Positions 1 through 12,344 are shown, numbered from the stretch's first letter. The stretch: 64,000 bases of DNA from Lethocerus indicus (GCA_019843655.1 JACDQD010000011.1:4072604-4136603), one strand, 5' to 3'. Notes: generated by a model from the letters alone, not told the origin. A program made the numbers and translations.

Positions 1-144
1 AATAGGACGGGAATATGATAATGCACGTTTTGCAATCGGGCGTTTGGTCAATAACAATTTGCACAAATCGGTCGATAATTCCTCATTTACAGTACGGGCT
101 GTACACAACATTGTACATTTAATTAGAATATAGAATTTTTGTAC
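1..144. other. Unannotated edge sequence
   Basis: AT-rich sequence up to the left target-site duplication of the first foldback element. I see no gene, repeat or regulatory signature here. Confidence 0.6.
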
Positions 145-157
145 TAACAGGGAAAAC
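145..157 (+). repeat. Target-site duplication, left, of copy 1
   Basis: TAACAGGGAAAAC, identical to 465-477. An exact 13-bp direct repeat abutting both ends of the foldback element; a duplication of this size is typical of target-primed reverse transcription. Confidence 0.85.
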
Positions 158-464
158 TAATTTGATATACCTGTTTTGTGGTCTGCGAGGGGTTCTGACT
201 CATACCTAGAAAACGGATTAACAAAATCCGAAGACAAACATAACCCCCAATAACAATAACAGAACACATATATATATATAAACGACTGACATACTGACAA
301 ACATTACAGTACATGTGAAAGTGACAGTGCAGTGAGGATGCCCAAAAAACATCCAAAGTGCTAACAGTGACTAACACAGCGCTACTGAAGACGGCGAGCA
401 GCCGAAACCGGTCTAGCAAAAGACCAAACCAGCGAGAGGAGACAGAAACATCACGAACCTACAG
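158..464 (+). mobile_element. Foldback retroposon family A, copy 1
   Basis: Member of the dispersed foldback family best seen at 40307-40621. It starts with the family leader (CCTGTTTTGTGGTCTGCGAG, about 170-189) and ends with the conserved right arm (gctactgaagacggcg ... gaacctac). Most of the left arm has been replaced or deleted, so the hairpin is no longer complete. The right arm keeps the hammerhead-like motif around CTGAAGA and GAAACCGGTC. An exact 13-bp duplication, TAACAGGGAAAAC, flanks it at 145-157 and 465-477, which marks it as one insertion event. It has no coding capacity; short open frames inside it are by-products of the repeat. Confidence 0.85.
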
Positions 465-477
465 TAACAGGGAAAAC
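465..477 (+). repeat. Target-site duplication, right, of copy 1
   Basis: TAACAGGGAAAAC, identical to 145-157 and directly after the ACCTAC right end of the element. Confidence 0.85.
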
Positions 478-2499
478 GTTTTGCTGGCCTCCAAAATGTC
501 ATACGTCAGAAATATTATGCGCTAATTTTTTCATCAGCCGTCGTTAAGTGTTTAGGTTTTTATTTTGCGGTCCATTTTTCTCCGTTCAATGAGGATCCGG
601 CTATAATAAGGGTTGGACAGCCCTAAGGGTCGCAAAAATTATTTTAAATCCAACAAACCTGCCTGCGCCATTCTCTAAACTTGTTATTCCAGCCCCCGAA
701 ACCGCCGCCGCCCCCCATCCCATGACTGGAAGGCCTTCGGACGAATTCAATCGGCCTACCTAATGCCGGCCTTAGGCGATTGCAAATAGCGCCGGCATTA
801 ACAAGGCGGTTTCTCTCGTTACACTGTGGAAACAAACGCCCCCCGCCCCCCCAACAGACAGAGCCGGCTCCGCCAGCGTAAATACACGCAGCTTTTAAAC
901 CTGCCGTGCAAATAAATTCAACCAGTAAACCTCGGCAGGTGAACCCCACCATCCGGTGATAAAGCTGATTATTGGGACAACGGACAGGATTATTGGAGGC
1001 CCAGAAGTAACAGTCGCACTGGCGATTCGCTGTAATTAAATAAATAGACCGCGCGAAATGTAACTAAACCTGCCGTATAATAGACGGACATTCAGAATAT
1101 TATATCATCACTATATACATGTCAAGATATTACATAATTGTTATTAACCCCATCCACCGAGGTCACATAAGCGATATCCTGTACCTGGGCGGCTGTTTGG
1201 TTTAGCGGGTCACCATTATTAGTAGGTCGGCTGGTACTCTAGCACCCGGTAACAGAGCGGATGATATAATATGTATATAACAGCCGCCGCGGGGACGACG
1301 ATCCAGCCAAGTTTACTGCACAATAACGAAGTCCGAACGCCGATAAGGGCCGGCGAAGTCCCGCTTTTCAGGCCGAACGTAAAGCCGGGACATAAACTGA
1401 TGCACTGATGATGATGATGTTTTTAGATCTATTTTATTCTAATAAAATACTCGGTTTAAATTACCGGTTTCTAGCTATTCGCCACCAAGTGCAATTTCCC
1501 ACTAGGAAATAGGTGGTTAAATCCAAATCCAAAAGCTAAAATTCAACTTCATCGCACCTAAGCGCCGATGCTAAGCAGCCTGACAACAGCGCAAGTTATT
1601 ATGGTTGCTATATCGAGTCTGGAACTTGACCCGAATAAACATTTTCAGTTAGACAATAAATCAGACCCTTCATCTAATTTAGATTTCTGGTTGCAGGAAT
1701 CCAGAAACGCCGCCGTGTGCCCATAAATCCTGACCATTGGATATTACTTACCGGAGGGATTTCGAAAAGGGACGTAGGGCGGTTGGTGGGGAGGGGGGGG
1801 GACTTGAAGTTTAAACCGGGAAAGCCGGGGCTTCTGGAAGTGACTTACTGTCCGCTTGGGACCGAGCCCCAAACGTCCCTCCAGGTTAAACAGGAACACC
1901 TACGGAAGCCTTCAGAAAATAGTCTTCAGTTTCAAAAAGACAGCAGTATATTCCGCGCTCAATCATGAAAACACTTTACATACAATGAGATGGATGAGAG
2001 AGTCCTCTAGGACCGTTAAAAAATAATTTAATAAACAAAACTTGTAGCTGTAATCGTTAACGTTCGCTATGAGATAATTTAACAACAAAATTATATTTTT
2101 ATGGCAGCAGAATAAATTCAATCAAGGTCTGGAATATTTATCTCAATGTAGGTTCATAACTGTAATTACTAATAAACCATACTTTAGGAATAGTTAGCGC
2201 CTAAAGCGCAGATCTAATTTTATGTATTATTTTATATCATATGTGATTTGGCCAATTTTTAGTCCCACTACTGTATTAATAAACTATCCAATTTCCAGTT
2301 TTAGTACAGGTATGATGGTGTGCTTGATACATTCCGAACGTTGGAGGATTTTCGAGGGGATATTAAAATTGTACGAGGCGGTATATTAGGCCTATCGAAT
2401 ATGCCGAACTATATTGGGTCAATTGATGAAAAAATATTTTAGAAAGTTCAGTAGCGTTACCGAATGCTACTGGGGAGGTCGGCGAAAATTCTCCAACAA
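478..2499. other. No recognisable gene
   Basis: About 2 kb without a recognisable gene or repeat family. Short C-runs occur near 701-720 and 840-855. A good-looking splice acceptor (pyrimidine-rich, ending TTGCAG at about 1695) precedes an open frame to 1968 (roughly 90 codons, containing NPDHWILLTGG and KPGKPGLLEVTYC). It resembles no family I know, and base composition is not clearly coding, so I do not call an exon. Confidence 0.4.
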
Positions 2500-2533
2500 G
2501 TACAACAACTACAACTACAACTACAACAGCAAC
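2500..2533 (+). repeat. ACAACT/CTACAA short tandem repeat
   Basis: A degenerate hexamer run of acaactacaact type. It produces an artefactual Asn/Tyr-rich reading frame and is not a gene. Confidence 0.7.
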
Positions 2534-3402
2534 AATGGCGTCATACTACCGCCCAGCTACAGGAAAAGGGGCCGCGGACGGGGGGGTGGTACAACAAATT
2601 TGACTTTAAAATGTTCACCGGAACCGACACTAATGTCAATATATGAATATTATGCAGGCCCGAATCAAGTCCGGACTAGGATATTCCTTGACATTTCTCG
2701 CGGCCGCCGTTGCAGGTCGGCATTAATATTTAACAAAATATATCCCATTCGCGAAGAGGCGATGAATCTCTCGCCGGTGCTATTACATTTACGTGGAATT
2801 TAACGGTGAAAATTCTGCAACGGGCACAATCGCCGAAGAAATCCTTGGAAATATCCTTTTGAAAAAAAAAATTAAGTCAAAAGGCCATATAATAAACACA
2901 AGCCAAAAAACTGTTTTCATTTTAACCTTTACATGAGATCATACATATACTTTGGCGATGGAATAATATCTGATGGTACCGGTACCATTATATGATATTC
3001 AGCGGTCCCCAGGTAATATCACCGAAGAAAGTTACAGATCAACGCAATTTTTTAAACTATTCCATTCCGATCCTTTCTTCATTGACGTTTTTTGTAAATA
3101 CAATTTTTATTATACAAAAAAATTATTACCAGCCTCACCCAACTCTCCGTTTTGTCTTTCGTGCTGTGTACCTGCGGGGGATGAAAAAACCCTTTCGATC
3201 GGTCCAGATGTTACATACATGAAGGGGAAAAATAGGGTCCCTGCAATGATCTTTAGCGTTTTAAGCGCTACGCTGGAGCATTAATCCTTTCTTCCTTTCT
3301 AATAGAATAACATCAAGAAGATCTGGTAAGAGAGGTGAGTTATGGTCGAAATGTGAGGTCACGAAATGGGCGGACGTTACGATTATGCCACCAAAGGGGG
3401 TG
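2534..3402. other. No recognisable gene
   Basis: AT-rich sequence with short open frames only. I see no domain, splice pattern or repeat family. Confidence 0.5.
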
Positions 3403-3457
3403 GTATATATATGTGTATGTATGTATATGTGTATATATATATACACATATATATACA
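3403..3457. repeat. TA/TG compound microsatellite
   Basis: Alternating TA and TG dinucleotides, largely self-complementary around the central tatatatata, so it could extrude as a hairpin. Confidence 0.85.
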
Positions 3458-3604
3458 TGGAGGAGCGCTATACAAACTCGAAAGTTCAAGGTTCCGCGGG
3501 ACACACAGACACAAGATTGAGACCCATCATCATCGCCGCCGTTGTGGTCCCGACCCAGAAACAATACCGGCCAGAAACAACGGGGTGAAAGTAAAAGGTA
3601 AAAA

Positions 3605-3666
3605 AGAGGAGGAGGAGGAGACGGAGAAGGAGGAGCAGGAGCAGGAGGAGGAGGAGGAGGAGGAGA
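3605..3666 (+). repeat. GGA/GAG trinucleotide microsatellite
   Basis: About 60 bp of GAG units with a few GAC, GAA and CAG interruptions. The Glu-rich and Leu-rich frames read through it are artefacts of the repeat. Confidence 0.85.
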
Positions 3667-6190
3667 AAAGGACCCCCCGCGAAGATAATAGCAGCCCACA
3701 ATGCCTCAGCCGCGGTACAGTTTAGAAAGAAGAGTCAACATACTTTTAACAACAAACATACCATATATAGGTACCGATATAAGCCCTCATTTCGCGCATA
3801 ATATATAGATTAATTTTTACAAAACTTTAAAAAAAAAAGAATTACACAATGAATCAAATAAACACTACACGAAAAAAGTCCTTCCCAGGATTATTCCACT
3901 GCTTCTCTCTTCTAACTGTTTTTCGATAATTCTCGGTTCAGTTTAAAAGTAAATATTTGTGCGCCAACACCAGGATAATCTAAAAAAATTCTAAATTAAA
4001 ACTCCGTTTCCATCAACGCAAACTAATCAATTTATTGCCCCTACCTGCCCGTTTTATACACGGAATGCGTAAGTACTCCAATAAAAACGGGCGATTTCAG
4101 TTTTATTGTGAGGGCCGTGAGTTTCGCTCACGGTTTTTTTTTTGTGCGAAATAAAACTTCTCGAATTCATACTACGAATAATACACAGAAAATAAGGCCT
4201 GAACACCGTTTTATGCGGCCCTTGTCTCGACAGTTGATAGCATACTTTGAGTTGGGTAACAATTTCGTTCTTGTAAATTTGGAACTGTATACATCTATTT
4301 TGTCGTATGAACGTAATAAACCAAATTTTTTTTTTTTTAATGAAAATACTGTTCGGCAAACGTCGTAATCATTCCAGTGGTTAGGATTAGTTTATTCCGT
4401 TATTCGGTATTTACCGGCGCCAATAAACTTCGTTGAAATGGCCCGAACTGGGCGGTCCAGAAGCGTAGACGAAACAAATGCTACTGAAGACCAGAATAGA
4501 GGGGTGAGCGGAGCGTGAAAATTACAGAGGGTGCTATCCGGTCTGTGGGGGTTTGGGGCGCTATTTGGGTTCAGATCACGAACCGGGTCCTCAATGCGGG
4601 GCCCCACAAGCCGACTACTAATACAGACGCCAATTGTACTTACCTACAACTCTGACAGATACAAACCCCCGGCTGGCGGAAGGCGGAATCGAATCTGAAT
4701 TAAGTACGGCCTTTCATTCATACTTTAATTCAACCCTTAAGTACAGAAAGTTTTCGACCTCGAGAAAAGCCCAGTTCTAGATTGTGGCTAAGCACTGAAA
4801 GTACAACTAATCCCATATTCGGTATGATATGACATCACCTCATAATAGGGAGCTCCACAGTATGGACAATATTCTGGACCTAAAGGTATTTCCATAAATT
4901 TACAATAACGAACTTTCGAGCTGCCTAAAACATTATTTTAATTTATAAATGCACATATTCCAGTCCTAATTCGCATTCAAATCGTGATAAATAAAAGGCG
5001 GAAAAAAAACGTTATCGAGATCACAAAATCCGGTCCCAGACCCACTCGCCTGCAGATTCAAGATACAGGATAGTATTTCTGTAAATTGAAAAATATCAAA
5101 CTTTTGGGCTGAAAACGTTTTTATTAATTTTCAAATGCATGCTCCAATCCTTACTAATCATAATATATATAAATTTTGGGATAGTACAGGTACAAATGTC
5201 GTTATAAAGCAGCAGGAAACTGGTCATTCTGGAACCAGATAAGTAAAGGAAAATCGTTGTGGGAAGCCCGAAGAAGAATTCGGATCGCAGTCCTCCGTAT
5301 CGAGCTCAAATTTAAATTCATGTTTACACCGTTCAACATCAGTTTCATTACGCACTTGCGTTATTTCAGTTAAGTTCGAGAAGTGCGGCTACTTCTGAAG
5401 ACCATCGCGAGAGCGGGACACTGTACACCTGCCAGCCTCAATGCACTCTTCTGCACTCGTCTGTCTGACTGCAACATTATTATTTATTTCTTTCTTTTTT
5501 CGGGTAAAATGTCGCCCCAGACATCTTTATCAGAGCGGGAAGGGTATTTTACCGAAAAACGACCCCAAAACCGCCCAATTACAGGAATAACTTTCGGCGC
5601 TACAGCGAATTTATATCCGGGCGCAAATCACGGCAACTGATACACAGATTCGATGTCGCGGAAAAAAAATAATATAAAACGGAAATTAATTCTACAAAAC
5701 GGTTATTAGAAAGTAGACGCAGGTACAGATAAAAAACCTATTTACAACAGTAATTTACCGGTTACGCCAAACCACGGCCGTACAATCTGTATTTTAGACT
5801 GAAAAAAGTTTTTGGCCAAAAAAACTATAGATTCCTGGACGAATTACAGAGAATCTTGGGCATGAAATATGGACGATATTGGCCGATTTGCAAACAGACA
5901 GTTTGACAGTTACTGAGGGCCTAGACGGTATCTCTTGTTACCCGATTTAAAATTAACAATAAAAATTTGAAGTAAAATGTCCAGGATATTTTTTCTAGGG
6001 TTTATAGCCCCAGCAATACTGTTTCAGTTTGGCTCCTCCTGTATATGGTAATTAATTGTTTCGAAATTTTTTTTATCTGACTATGTTAGAACACGCTCCA
6101 TTGTTAGGTTTGGTGCGGGACTTATCCGAATAGTGGATTTTTCGTCAACAAAATCGTGTTTACGATCGTATTTTCTCGTTTAGTCGGCGT
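3667..6190. other. No recognisable gene
   Basis: AT-rich stretch. Only short open frames occur (up to about 100 codons, several stops per 300 bp in every frame). A poly-T/poly-A pair at 4132-4142 and 4325-4340 is unremarkable. I see no protein family or transposon end here. Confidence 0.5.
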
Positions 6191-7190
6191 AACGGGGGGG
6201 GGGGCGGTCCCACTCGATCAATCGTAATTTATGGGCGAGGTCCACGATGGGAGGTTCGGATTGCGCTGAACGTAGGACAGGGGATCGAGAACTGTTCATT
6301 TCGCGAATTCTGTCAATTATGTACTTGGGCAATTTTTAAAATAGAGCGAACGCACTGTCGTATATAATACTGTCGTAACGGAACGTGCCACGTGCCGGGC
6401 AAATGGTTCATTGGGGCAATCCACCTTCGGCACTTCTTCAACGTCTTCTACGCCCCTCCATCATTTTCCCTTCTACCAACCAACAGACACAGAGCCTCTA
6501 TATTATCTCTGGGGCCGTTCTTCGGGACGGCCTAATGTAAACCTATAAATTGCTGAGTCGCTGTCGGGTCTCCCAGAGTCGGTCTATACAGGCAGAAGCA
6601 GGGGCCGATATAGGAAGATTTAACAGTTAATTACAGTATCGTGTCTTGAAATTTCAATGTTTGTTTCTCCGGTTATTTACGTTTTGGGAGAGAAACTGAA
6701 AGGCACATTCCCCCCTTCAAATTGGACGACTTCAAAACTGTCCCAATTTTTTTGTATTTTAATAAAAAAACAATGTAAAAACCTGTCTAAAAAATTAAAA
6801 TATCAAAATAACTTTAGAGTCCCGTAAATTCATAAATTAAGTCCGTTGAGCGATAATTGTTTTATTGCTAAAAATGTATGCATAAGTCCCGAAATCAATA
6901 TCTTACAATCGCAAATTTAAATGTTTCGACAGCGATCTCAAGAAGAAACTTTAAATAGGTTTTGAGCGGACAAATCAATTATCATAGTCGAATAAATCCC
7001 CCCCCCCCCCAACGAAGCGAAATTATCTCCCTATCCGTGCCGGAAAAGGTAAACTCGTTTTATTTCCAGGACGGAAGATGGCGTATTTTCGGTACAAACA
7101 GACCGAAATCCGGCCGTCGTTTCTGATGAGGGGACGACAGGAAATGAAACCTGGACGAAAAAATGGAGGATTTCTCTACGTTTGGCCTCT
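6191..7190. other. No recognisable gene; long G and C homopolymers
   Basis: Contains an 11-base G run at about 6194-6204 and a 13-base C run at about 6998-7010 in otherwise AT-rich DNA. No coding signal or repeat family recognised. Confidence 0.5.
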
Positions 7191-7210
7191 GAGAGAGAGA
7201 GAGAGAGAGA
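7191..7210 (+). repeat. (GA)10 microsatellite
   Basis: Perfect GA dinucleotide tract. Confidence 0.9.
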
Positions 7211-7708
7211 AATAAAAGCTAAAAATTAGTCCCGGATAAATCATTATTTCGTAAATGTGTACAAATCGGACAATTTTAGTTTATGTAACAGTTGTATTTA
7301 CCGTGCAAATTGCGACGGGCCGTAAACGTGCTTTAGGAAATATTTAATGACATGCGCATGAAATTGTGTTGCATGCTTTCATAGATTGTAATTTACCATT
7401 GCTATTAAGAACAGTAGTGACCTACTAGTAGTACCTGAGAATAGTATTGACTAGGATGAGAAACTTATTAAAGTGAGCTTACCAAAATGAATGATTTTGC
7501 CTTACAACAAGCACGACGAAGCACCGTTCCAGCACAAGAAGAGAGAAGGTAGGAATACGGGTTCCACCGGACAAAAATGTATATTAAATTTCAATTACGT
7601 ATTTATTACTCCCGTAATTGAAATAGGCGAACAATACGGTGAAATAATGAAAAAGTGTGCAAAGAAAAGTGTATTGGGATAAGTAAGAATAACCCGGGGT
7701 GGAAAGTG

Positions 7709-7724
7709 GAGAGAGAGAGAGAGA
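7709..7724 (+). repeat. (GA)8 microsatellite between CCCGG motifs
   Basis: GA tract flanked by acccgggg on the left and acccggg on the right, within otherwise featureless DNA. Confidence 0.8.
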
Positions 7725-7959
7725 CCCGGGTCATGAATATCCCATTACAACGGGTATGACTAAGATCCGGTTCAGTCATCGGCTAATATGAAGCAAATCA
7801 GATTAAAATTACTTGTGGCTTTCAGGCCTAAACAATCCCTGGTAGAATCTGTCAATAATCATTCACCAAGGGGCGGGTATAAACCGACACGAACGAAAGT
7901 CCAATTCCAATTTCGAAAAACCCCCCCAATAAAGCGTTGGTAATTAAAAATTTTTTTCA

Positions 7960-8920
7960 CAAGGGTGAACTCGAAGAAATGTTTTCCAGGAAAATTTCCA
8001 GCGAAGCTACACAATTTCCAGCGGAATTTGAAACGTTCTCAATTGATGAAAACGTGGCGCGCGTTACGTCAAATATATAAAGAATTCGTCCATTCGTCCT
8101 GGAATGCCGTCGCAAACTCGTTCTCGATACGGCGTGAAATTTCAAAAAAAATTCTCACCGATTCATACGGCTTAACGGTATTCTGAACTTGGAGAAACGG
8201 ATCCTTGCCGACAGTTTTCAAAACGTCTTGACGTTTTGAAGACCTCAAAATTGATCCGATGATTCGGAAGGTTCATCGATAGAGTTCACGCAAACGAAAG
8301 ATACCAACTCATGTAGTATCGAAACTGTGTCTTATAATCGGATTTATCAATATGAAATCTTGTCTAAATATCGTTCTAAACAATTACCTAAAATATTAAT
8401 GAGAAGGCCTAATAGGAATCTCACGAATTATAGTACTATAAGGCTTATAATTAGGAATTAGGAAATTTTTATCTGGTATTCTATTCTGATTCTATACATA
8501 TATAAATTATCATTGGTTCGACCAAATTGTCTGTTTTCCGATGGCCTACGAGTAGAAACATGAATTAATTCTGAACGAAAAGATGAACTCAATTCGGGAA
8601 TGTTTAAAAATTGACGAGAAAAGTACGAAAATTTTCTGAATCGAGAATACCCCGAGAATAATAAATATTGAGAACGTTCGATGCTCAGAGAGAAGTTTCT
8701 CCAACTGTGTGTGGAGTTTAAACGGGATAGAGGCGACCCGACAGGAAATTCGGTCCAATTTGTCCAACTAAATCTTCTCAAGTCTTCGCCCCCATTATTA
8801 ATATAGAACGCCTGCGGAGAGATGAAATTCTGAAACTGTTTCTTATCCGAAAAAAGAAATTGTCACGAAATCGGAGACCTTCCGTACTTGTGTATTATAA
8901 TATTGTAAATTAATTTTCGC
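7960..8920. other. Possible decayed coding sequence, unidentified
   Basis: Plus-strand frames here hold short runs of protein-like sequence broken by stops and frame changes: EEMFSRKISSEATQFPAEF near 7972-8028 and NIERLRRDEILKLFLIRKKK near 8799-8858. The Lys/Glu/Arg-rich composition looks more like a worn-out open frame than random DNA. I considered the C-terminal region of a hAT transposase but saw no diagnostic motif. It could equally be chance. Function unknown. Confidence 0.15.
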
Positions 8921-10424
8921 TCTCGTTCATCACGCGGTCAAATTATTGCTGGGGACGAAACTGGGGAAACGCCGATGGTTTTTACGGTCGGACTTAAGCT
9001 GACTTAATCTAACCGGTGCATCTTGACCACCTCTGGCCTAGGGAAAATATTTCGCAGAAATTGTAACCAGTTTTGCGCGTGAAAACATCTGAACCGGGCG
9101 AATTTTTACGCTCGAAAATTTGAGGATTTTTCATTTTTCCAGAATTGTTGTATATCAATAAAACGATTTTCAACCTGACTCCGCCACAAAGATAACACGG
9201 TTAAAAGCCACGAGCAATAATAAAGTTCCGCCGCACTGTAGATAAACTAAAAAATACGGTTGAAACAAAAACCCAGTTCCAAAATCAAAATTCTGTTTAC
9301 GACTTGACATTCTGTATAATTAATTAGGGTCTACTCCGGAGGAGATATGTCTCCAAAATATATTGCCAAATACGAAAGTTCTACTGCAGAAAATTCTAAT
9401 GCCCCAAGATCTATTCTGGCCCGAACATGTACTGAAGTTTTCACCACATTGGAAAATTGAAGGAAAAGTCAAAAACCCTTTGAATTATACAAAAAAGCAG
9501 ATTCAAAGCATTAGAATTTTTTCATTATTTCATCTCCGAAAGACCATACGATGCATGACAGTTTAGTGTAAATTAAAAGTTGAATTTCACATTGCAAGAT
9601 ACCCACTGTAGGGTTTTAACAGTAGCCGGTAGTAGCGGCGGTATTTTAATTTCCGCTAATCGAAATTTTTCATACTTTCACTGCCTTTGCGAAAACATAA
9701 TTCAACTTGAAAATAGGCCGAAGTGCGTTTAAATGCCGACCGAGGTTTAAGCCTGAAAAATAATAAATAGCCAGTCCATAATCAAGCTATTTAATGACCG
9801 GTTGGAAGTAAAGTCCACAATCGGCCTTTCGGGCCGAGACTCGCTCCCAGACTAAACCCCAATTCCTAAGTTCCCGCTCAGGATTACTTAGTCTTACTTA
9901 TTCAGAAGTCCCTTAGAAATCCTAAGGAAAGAAAATCGAGACTTCGAAGAAACAAATATTCAAGAATCTCCCTTCACAAATCGGAATTGGAGGCTGGATA
10001 TGCTACTGATATTCTGTTGGGGAACGTCAGCGAGTCTGAATTTACCCGAATATTTTTCTATAATTTAGGTTTAGGTAACACGAGCAATTATAACCGTTTT
10101 CGAAATTATCCAACTCCAATATCAATTGCAGGAAAGATGTTTTTATACGACGAGAGCACTGTATAGTGTCCCCGGTTACGAGCAAACTCTAACAACCTAT
10201 CTATTATACAACTTAATTGGCCTAGATAATCCTAGATTTTCAACGTGAAAAGCTATAATTTCATCGTAATTATCCCGAACTTGTGGAAAAATCCCGTGCG
10301 TAGAATAACATCAGATAGAACTATCTAGATTACCTATTCGGGAGTAGGTCTACAACTGGCATTCTCTAAGCTCGATTATACAGAATTTTTTACCGATAGT
10401 TCATTTATTTTAAAAGTGTTTTAT
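8921..10424. other. No recognisable gene
   Basis: AT-rich, frequent stops in all frames, no repeat family recognised. Confidence 0.5.
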
Positions 10425-10560
10425 TGCCACAATTGTACAATAAGATGGGGGACACTGATGTTAAAGTAGAGCTGGTAAGAAATGGAGCATAATGGAGGAG
10501 AAACCCACTGGCTTTCGGCCCTCTTTTTAAATATTATTTTATTTACTACTCTCTAATTTT
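10425..10560 (-). mobile_element. LINE 3'-UTR fragment (Jockey-like), reverse orientation
   Basis: The plus-strand text GGAGGAGAAACCCACTGG (about 10493-10510), followed by a pyrimidine run, matches the reverse complement of the 3'-UTR of the LINE fragment ending near 59731. The adjoining CTCCATTATGCTCCATTTC (minus strand) recurs at 16578-16597 and, weakly, at 26815-26845. On the minus strand it ends with ggcaataaaac. Only the non-coding tail survives. Confidence 0.55.
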
Positions 10561-10626
10561 CGGGTATTCCTATTAGCCGAACCTATTCACGGGCACTATT
10601 ATATATATAAGTGATAGTGTACTCAC

Positions 10627-10770
10627 CCTCTGAATGCATCTGGCCCTGCACTGGGCCACTCTCAAAGGCGATCCGATCTCCTCTTCGGTGGTTCCGCTCC
10701 TCACGAACAGGACGAACACCAGAGGCAGGACCGCGGTCATCAGATCCTTGGCGGCGGTCCTCGGTGACAT
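10627..10770 (-). CDS. First coding exon of a secreted protein, possibly anosmin-1-like
   Basis: This is the best-supported coding exon in the window. It runs from ATG at 10770 (context GAAAATGTC) to 10627, where GTGAGT gives a consensus splice donor. The exon is 48 codons in phase 0. Residues 1-26 read as a signal peptide: MSPRTAAKDL, then the hydrophobic core MTAVLPLVFVLFV, then RSG. An acidic TEEE stretch follows, then LRVAQCRARCIQR at the exon end. A Cys-x3-Cys pair after a short secreted N-terminus resembles the opening of the anosmin-1 (KAL1) cysteine-rich box, in which an R-C-x3-C-L motif follows the signal peptide. That family places a WAP domain and fibronectin III repeats downstream and acts at the cell surface in axon guidance. 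I infer the family from this short stretch alone. The rest of the gene would lie toward coordinate 1 or beyond the window; I found no second exon. Another secreted cysteine-rich protein is possible. Confidence 0.5.
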
Positions 10771-11345
10771 TTTCACGCTTCTCTCTCTCTCTCCCTCGTC
10801 AATATTTAGTGGGAACCAAACGAAATTTAAAAAAAAAAAAATTAAAAAAAACTCAAAAATATAAAACACACCAAAGTTGTACACTGGCACTTTTCGATCT
10901 TCCGTCTCGAAAACCGGGGAGGGGGAGAGAGGGAGGGCTCTCTGCGGGGGGGGCACTCGCGCACAATTTCTTCGAAAATGTCTGTATCAGGCTTTCGGCG
11001 GATCGTACATTTTAGTGGCAGCACTCGCGTTCAGAGCGGCACTCTCTAACAGAAAACCCGATCGTTGAAAAGGGGTTGGAAAATATAGAGGCGACGGTCG
11101 AACAACACCTATCGGCGGTAGGTGGATGGTGTCGGTTCGGAAGCCGGTACGCAACTGAAGGTTTGGGCGGGTTTGTTGTCCGAGGGGGGGAGCTGGTGCC
11201 GGCGGCCGCCGCCAGGTGACACCACCTTCTGTCTCGGCAGCGAGGACCGCCTCCGCCGCCTCCGCCGCCCCCACCACCAAACCGTAGCCCAGCCTCGCCC
11301 CTCCACAAGACCACCGCTAATACTGAAAACACCCACTTAGCGCCC
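10771..11345 (-). promoter_or_regulatory. Probable 5'-UTR and promoter region of the 10.77-kb exon
   Basis: Lies immediately upstream of the minus-strand ATG at 10770. GC and CpG content rise sharply compared with the flanks. A CT tract at 10779-10793 reads as GA on the transcript strand just before the ATG (GAGA-type motifs are common in arthropod promoters). G/C-rich blocks at 10911-10956 and a CCG/CCT run at 11248-11273 follow. I see no TATA box at a convincing distance, so a TATA-less promoter is likely. The transcription start cannot be fixed from sequence alone. Confidence 0.4.
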
Positions 11346-11365
11346 GACACAATTAACCCTGTAGC

Positions 11366-11713
11366 CTCTACGGCCCGCTATGGCCTTCCGTAAGATGCCA
11401 CTCAGCTACTACGGGCCGCTATGGCCTTCCGTAAGATGCCACTGAGCTACTACGGGCCGCTATGGCCTTCCGTAAGATGCCACTGAGCTACTACGGGCCA
11501 CTATAGTGGCCTTCCATAAGATGCCACTGAGCTACTACGGGCACTATAGTGGCCTTCCATAAGATGCCACTGAGCTACTAGGGGCCACTATAGTGGACTT
11601 CCATAAGATGCCACTGAGCTACTACGGGCCACTATAGTGGCTCTCCACAAGATGCCACTGAGGTACTGCGGGTACCATAGAGGTACTATAGATACCGCTG
11701 AGGTATTGCGGCC
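11366..11713 (+). repeat. Minisatellite, 41/44-bp unit, about eight copies
   Basis: Tandem units of the form CTACGGGCC-GCTATGG-CCTTCCGTAAGATGCCACTGAG-CTA. The first three or four are 41 bp. The next four are mostly 44 bp because GCTATGG has become ACTATAGTGG, creating the palindrome CCACTATAGTGG. The last unit or two are strongly diverged (ggtaccatagaggtactatag). The change along the array implies directional unit turnover. Reading frames through it are by-products. Confidence 0.9.
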
Positions 11714-12340
11714 AACCGCTTTACATAAGTATCTGACTCTGGACTTTGTTTTGCATCGTTACCCTGGAATACTCTTTATTTATAAATATCCTTTGGAGAA
11801 AAATTTTGTCGCGCTTTCCGCATCCAAAACCGGAAAACCGCTTTCGACTCCGACACCTCTCGAGACATAACGTTCCGCGAGCTTGCGGCTCATTTTTAAA
11901 TACCGGGATATGTCCCTTTCGTTTCTACCGCGTTTCAATTGATACCGAACAGTTTGGCATAATATACCAACGGCGTTGTGCATGATCTCTTGAAGGACTC
12001 CTGGACGAGGCTTCCGTGTCCCCAGAGATACTCCACTCCCTCTTCTTCAGCCAGAATATCTACTCCTCACAGTGTTCAGTGTTTCATCCGCGAAATAAAT
12101 ATAATACGGGCGAACGTCCATTTACCGGACAATCAACACCACCGAGGTTATTAGTACAGGTCGTGCTTATTATTATTATTATCGGGAGTTTCGGGAAACG
12201 TCCCGAGTGGGCGAAATTCGAGGTTCCCGGTGGGCGATAAAGATTTACGAAATGGAGGTTAGTGAAAATAGAGTTTCGTTAAAGAGAGATAATTGAAGGC
12301 GAACGTTATTCGCAGTAGTGAACAAAAATTTGCTACGTTC
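11714..12340. other. No recognisable gene; short ATT repeat
   Basis: Short open frames only. A small ATT run lies at about 12168-12181. Nothing else recognised. Confidence 0.45.
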
Positions 12341-12344
12341 GAAT

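Noticed and set aside
1696..1968. Open frame after a good splice acceptor (TTGCAG)
   Set aside because: Acceptor alone is weak evidence. The protein resembles nothing I know and is compositionally odd.
7960..8920. Possible hAT transposase C-terminus
   Set aside because: No conserved hAT dimerisation residues could be aligned; kept only as unidentified decayed sequence.
11109..11336. Arg/Gly-rich and Pro-rich frames on both strands
   Set aside because: Produced by the CCG/CCT repeat in the GC-rich region upstream of the 10.77-kb exon.
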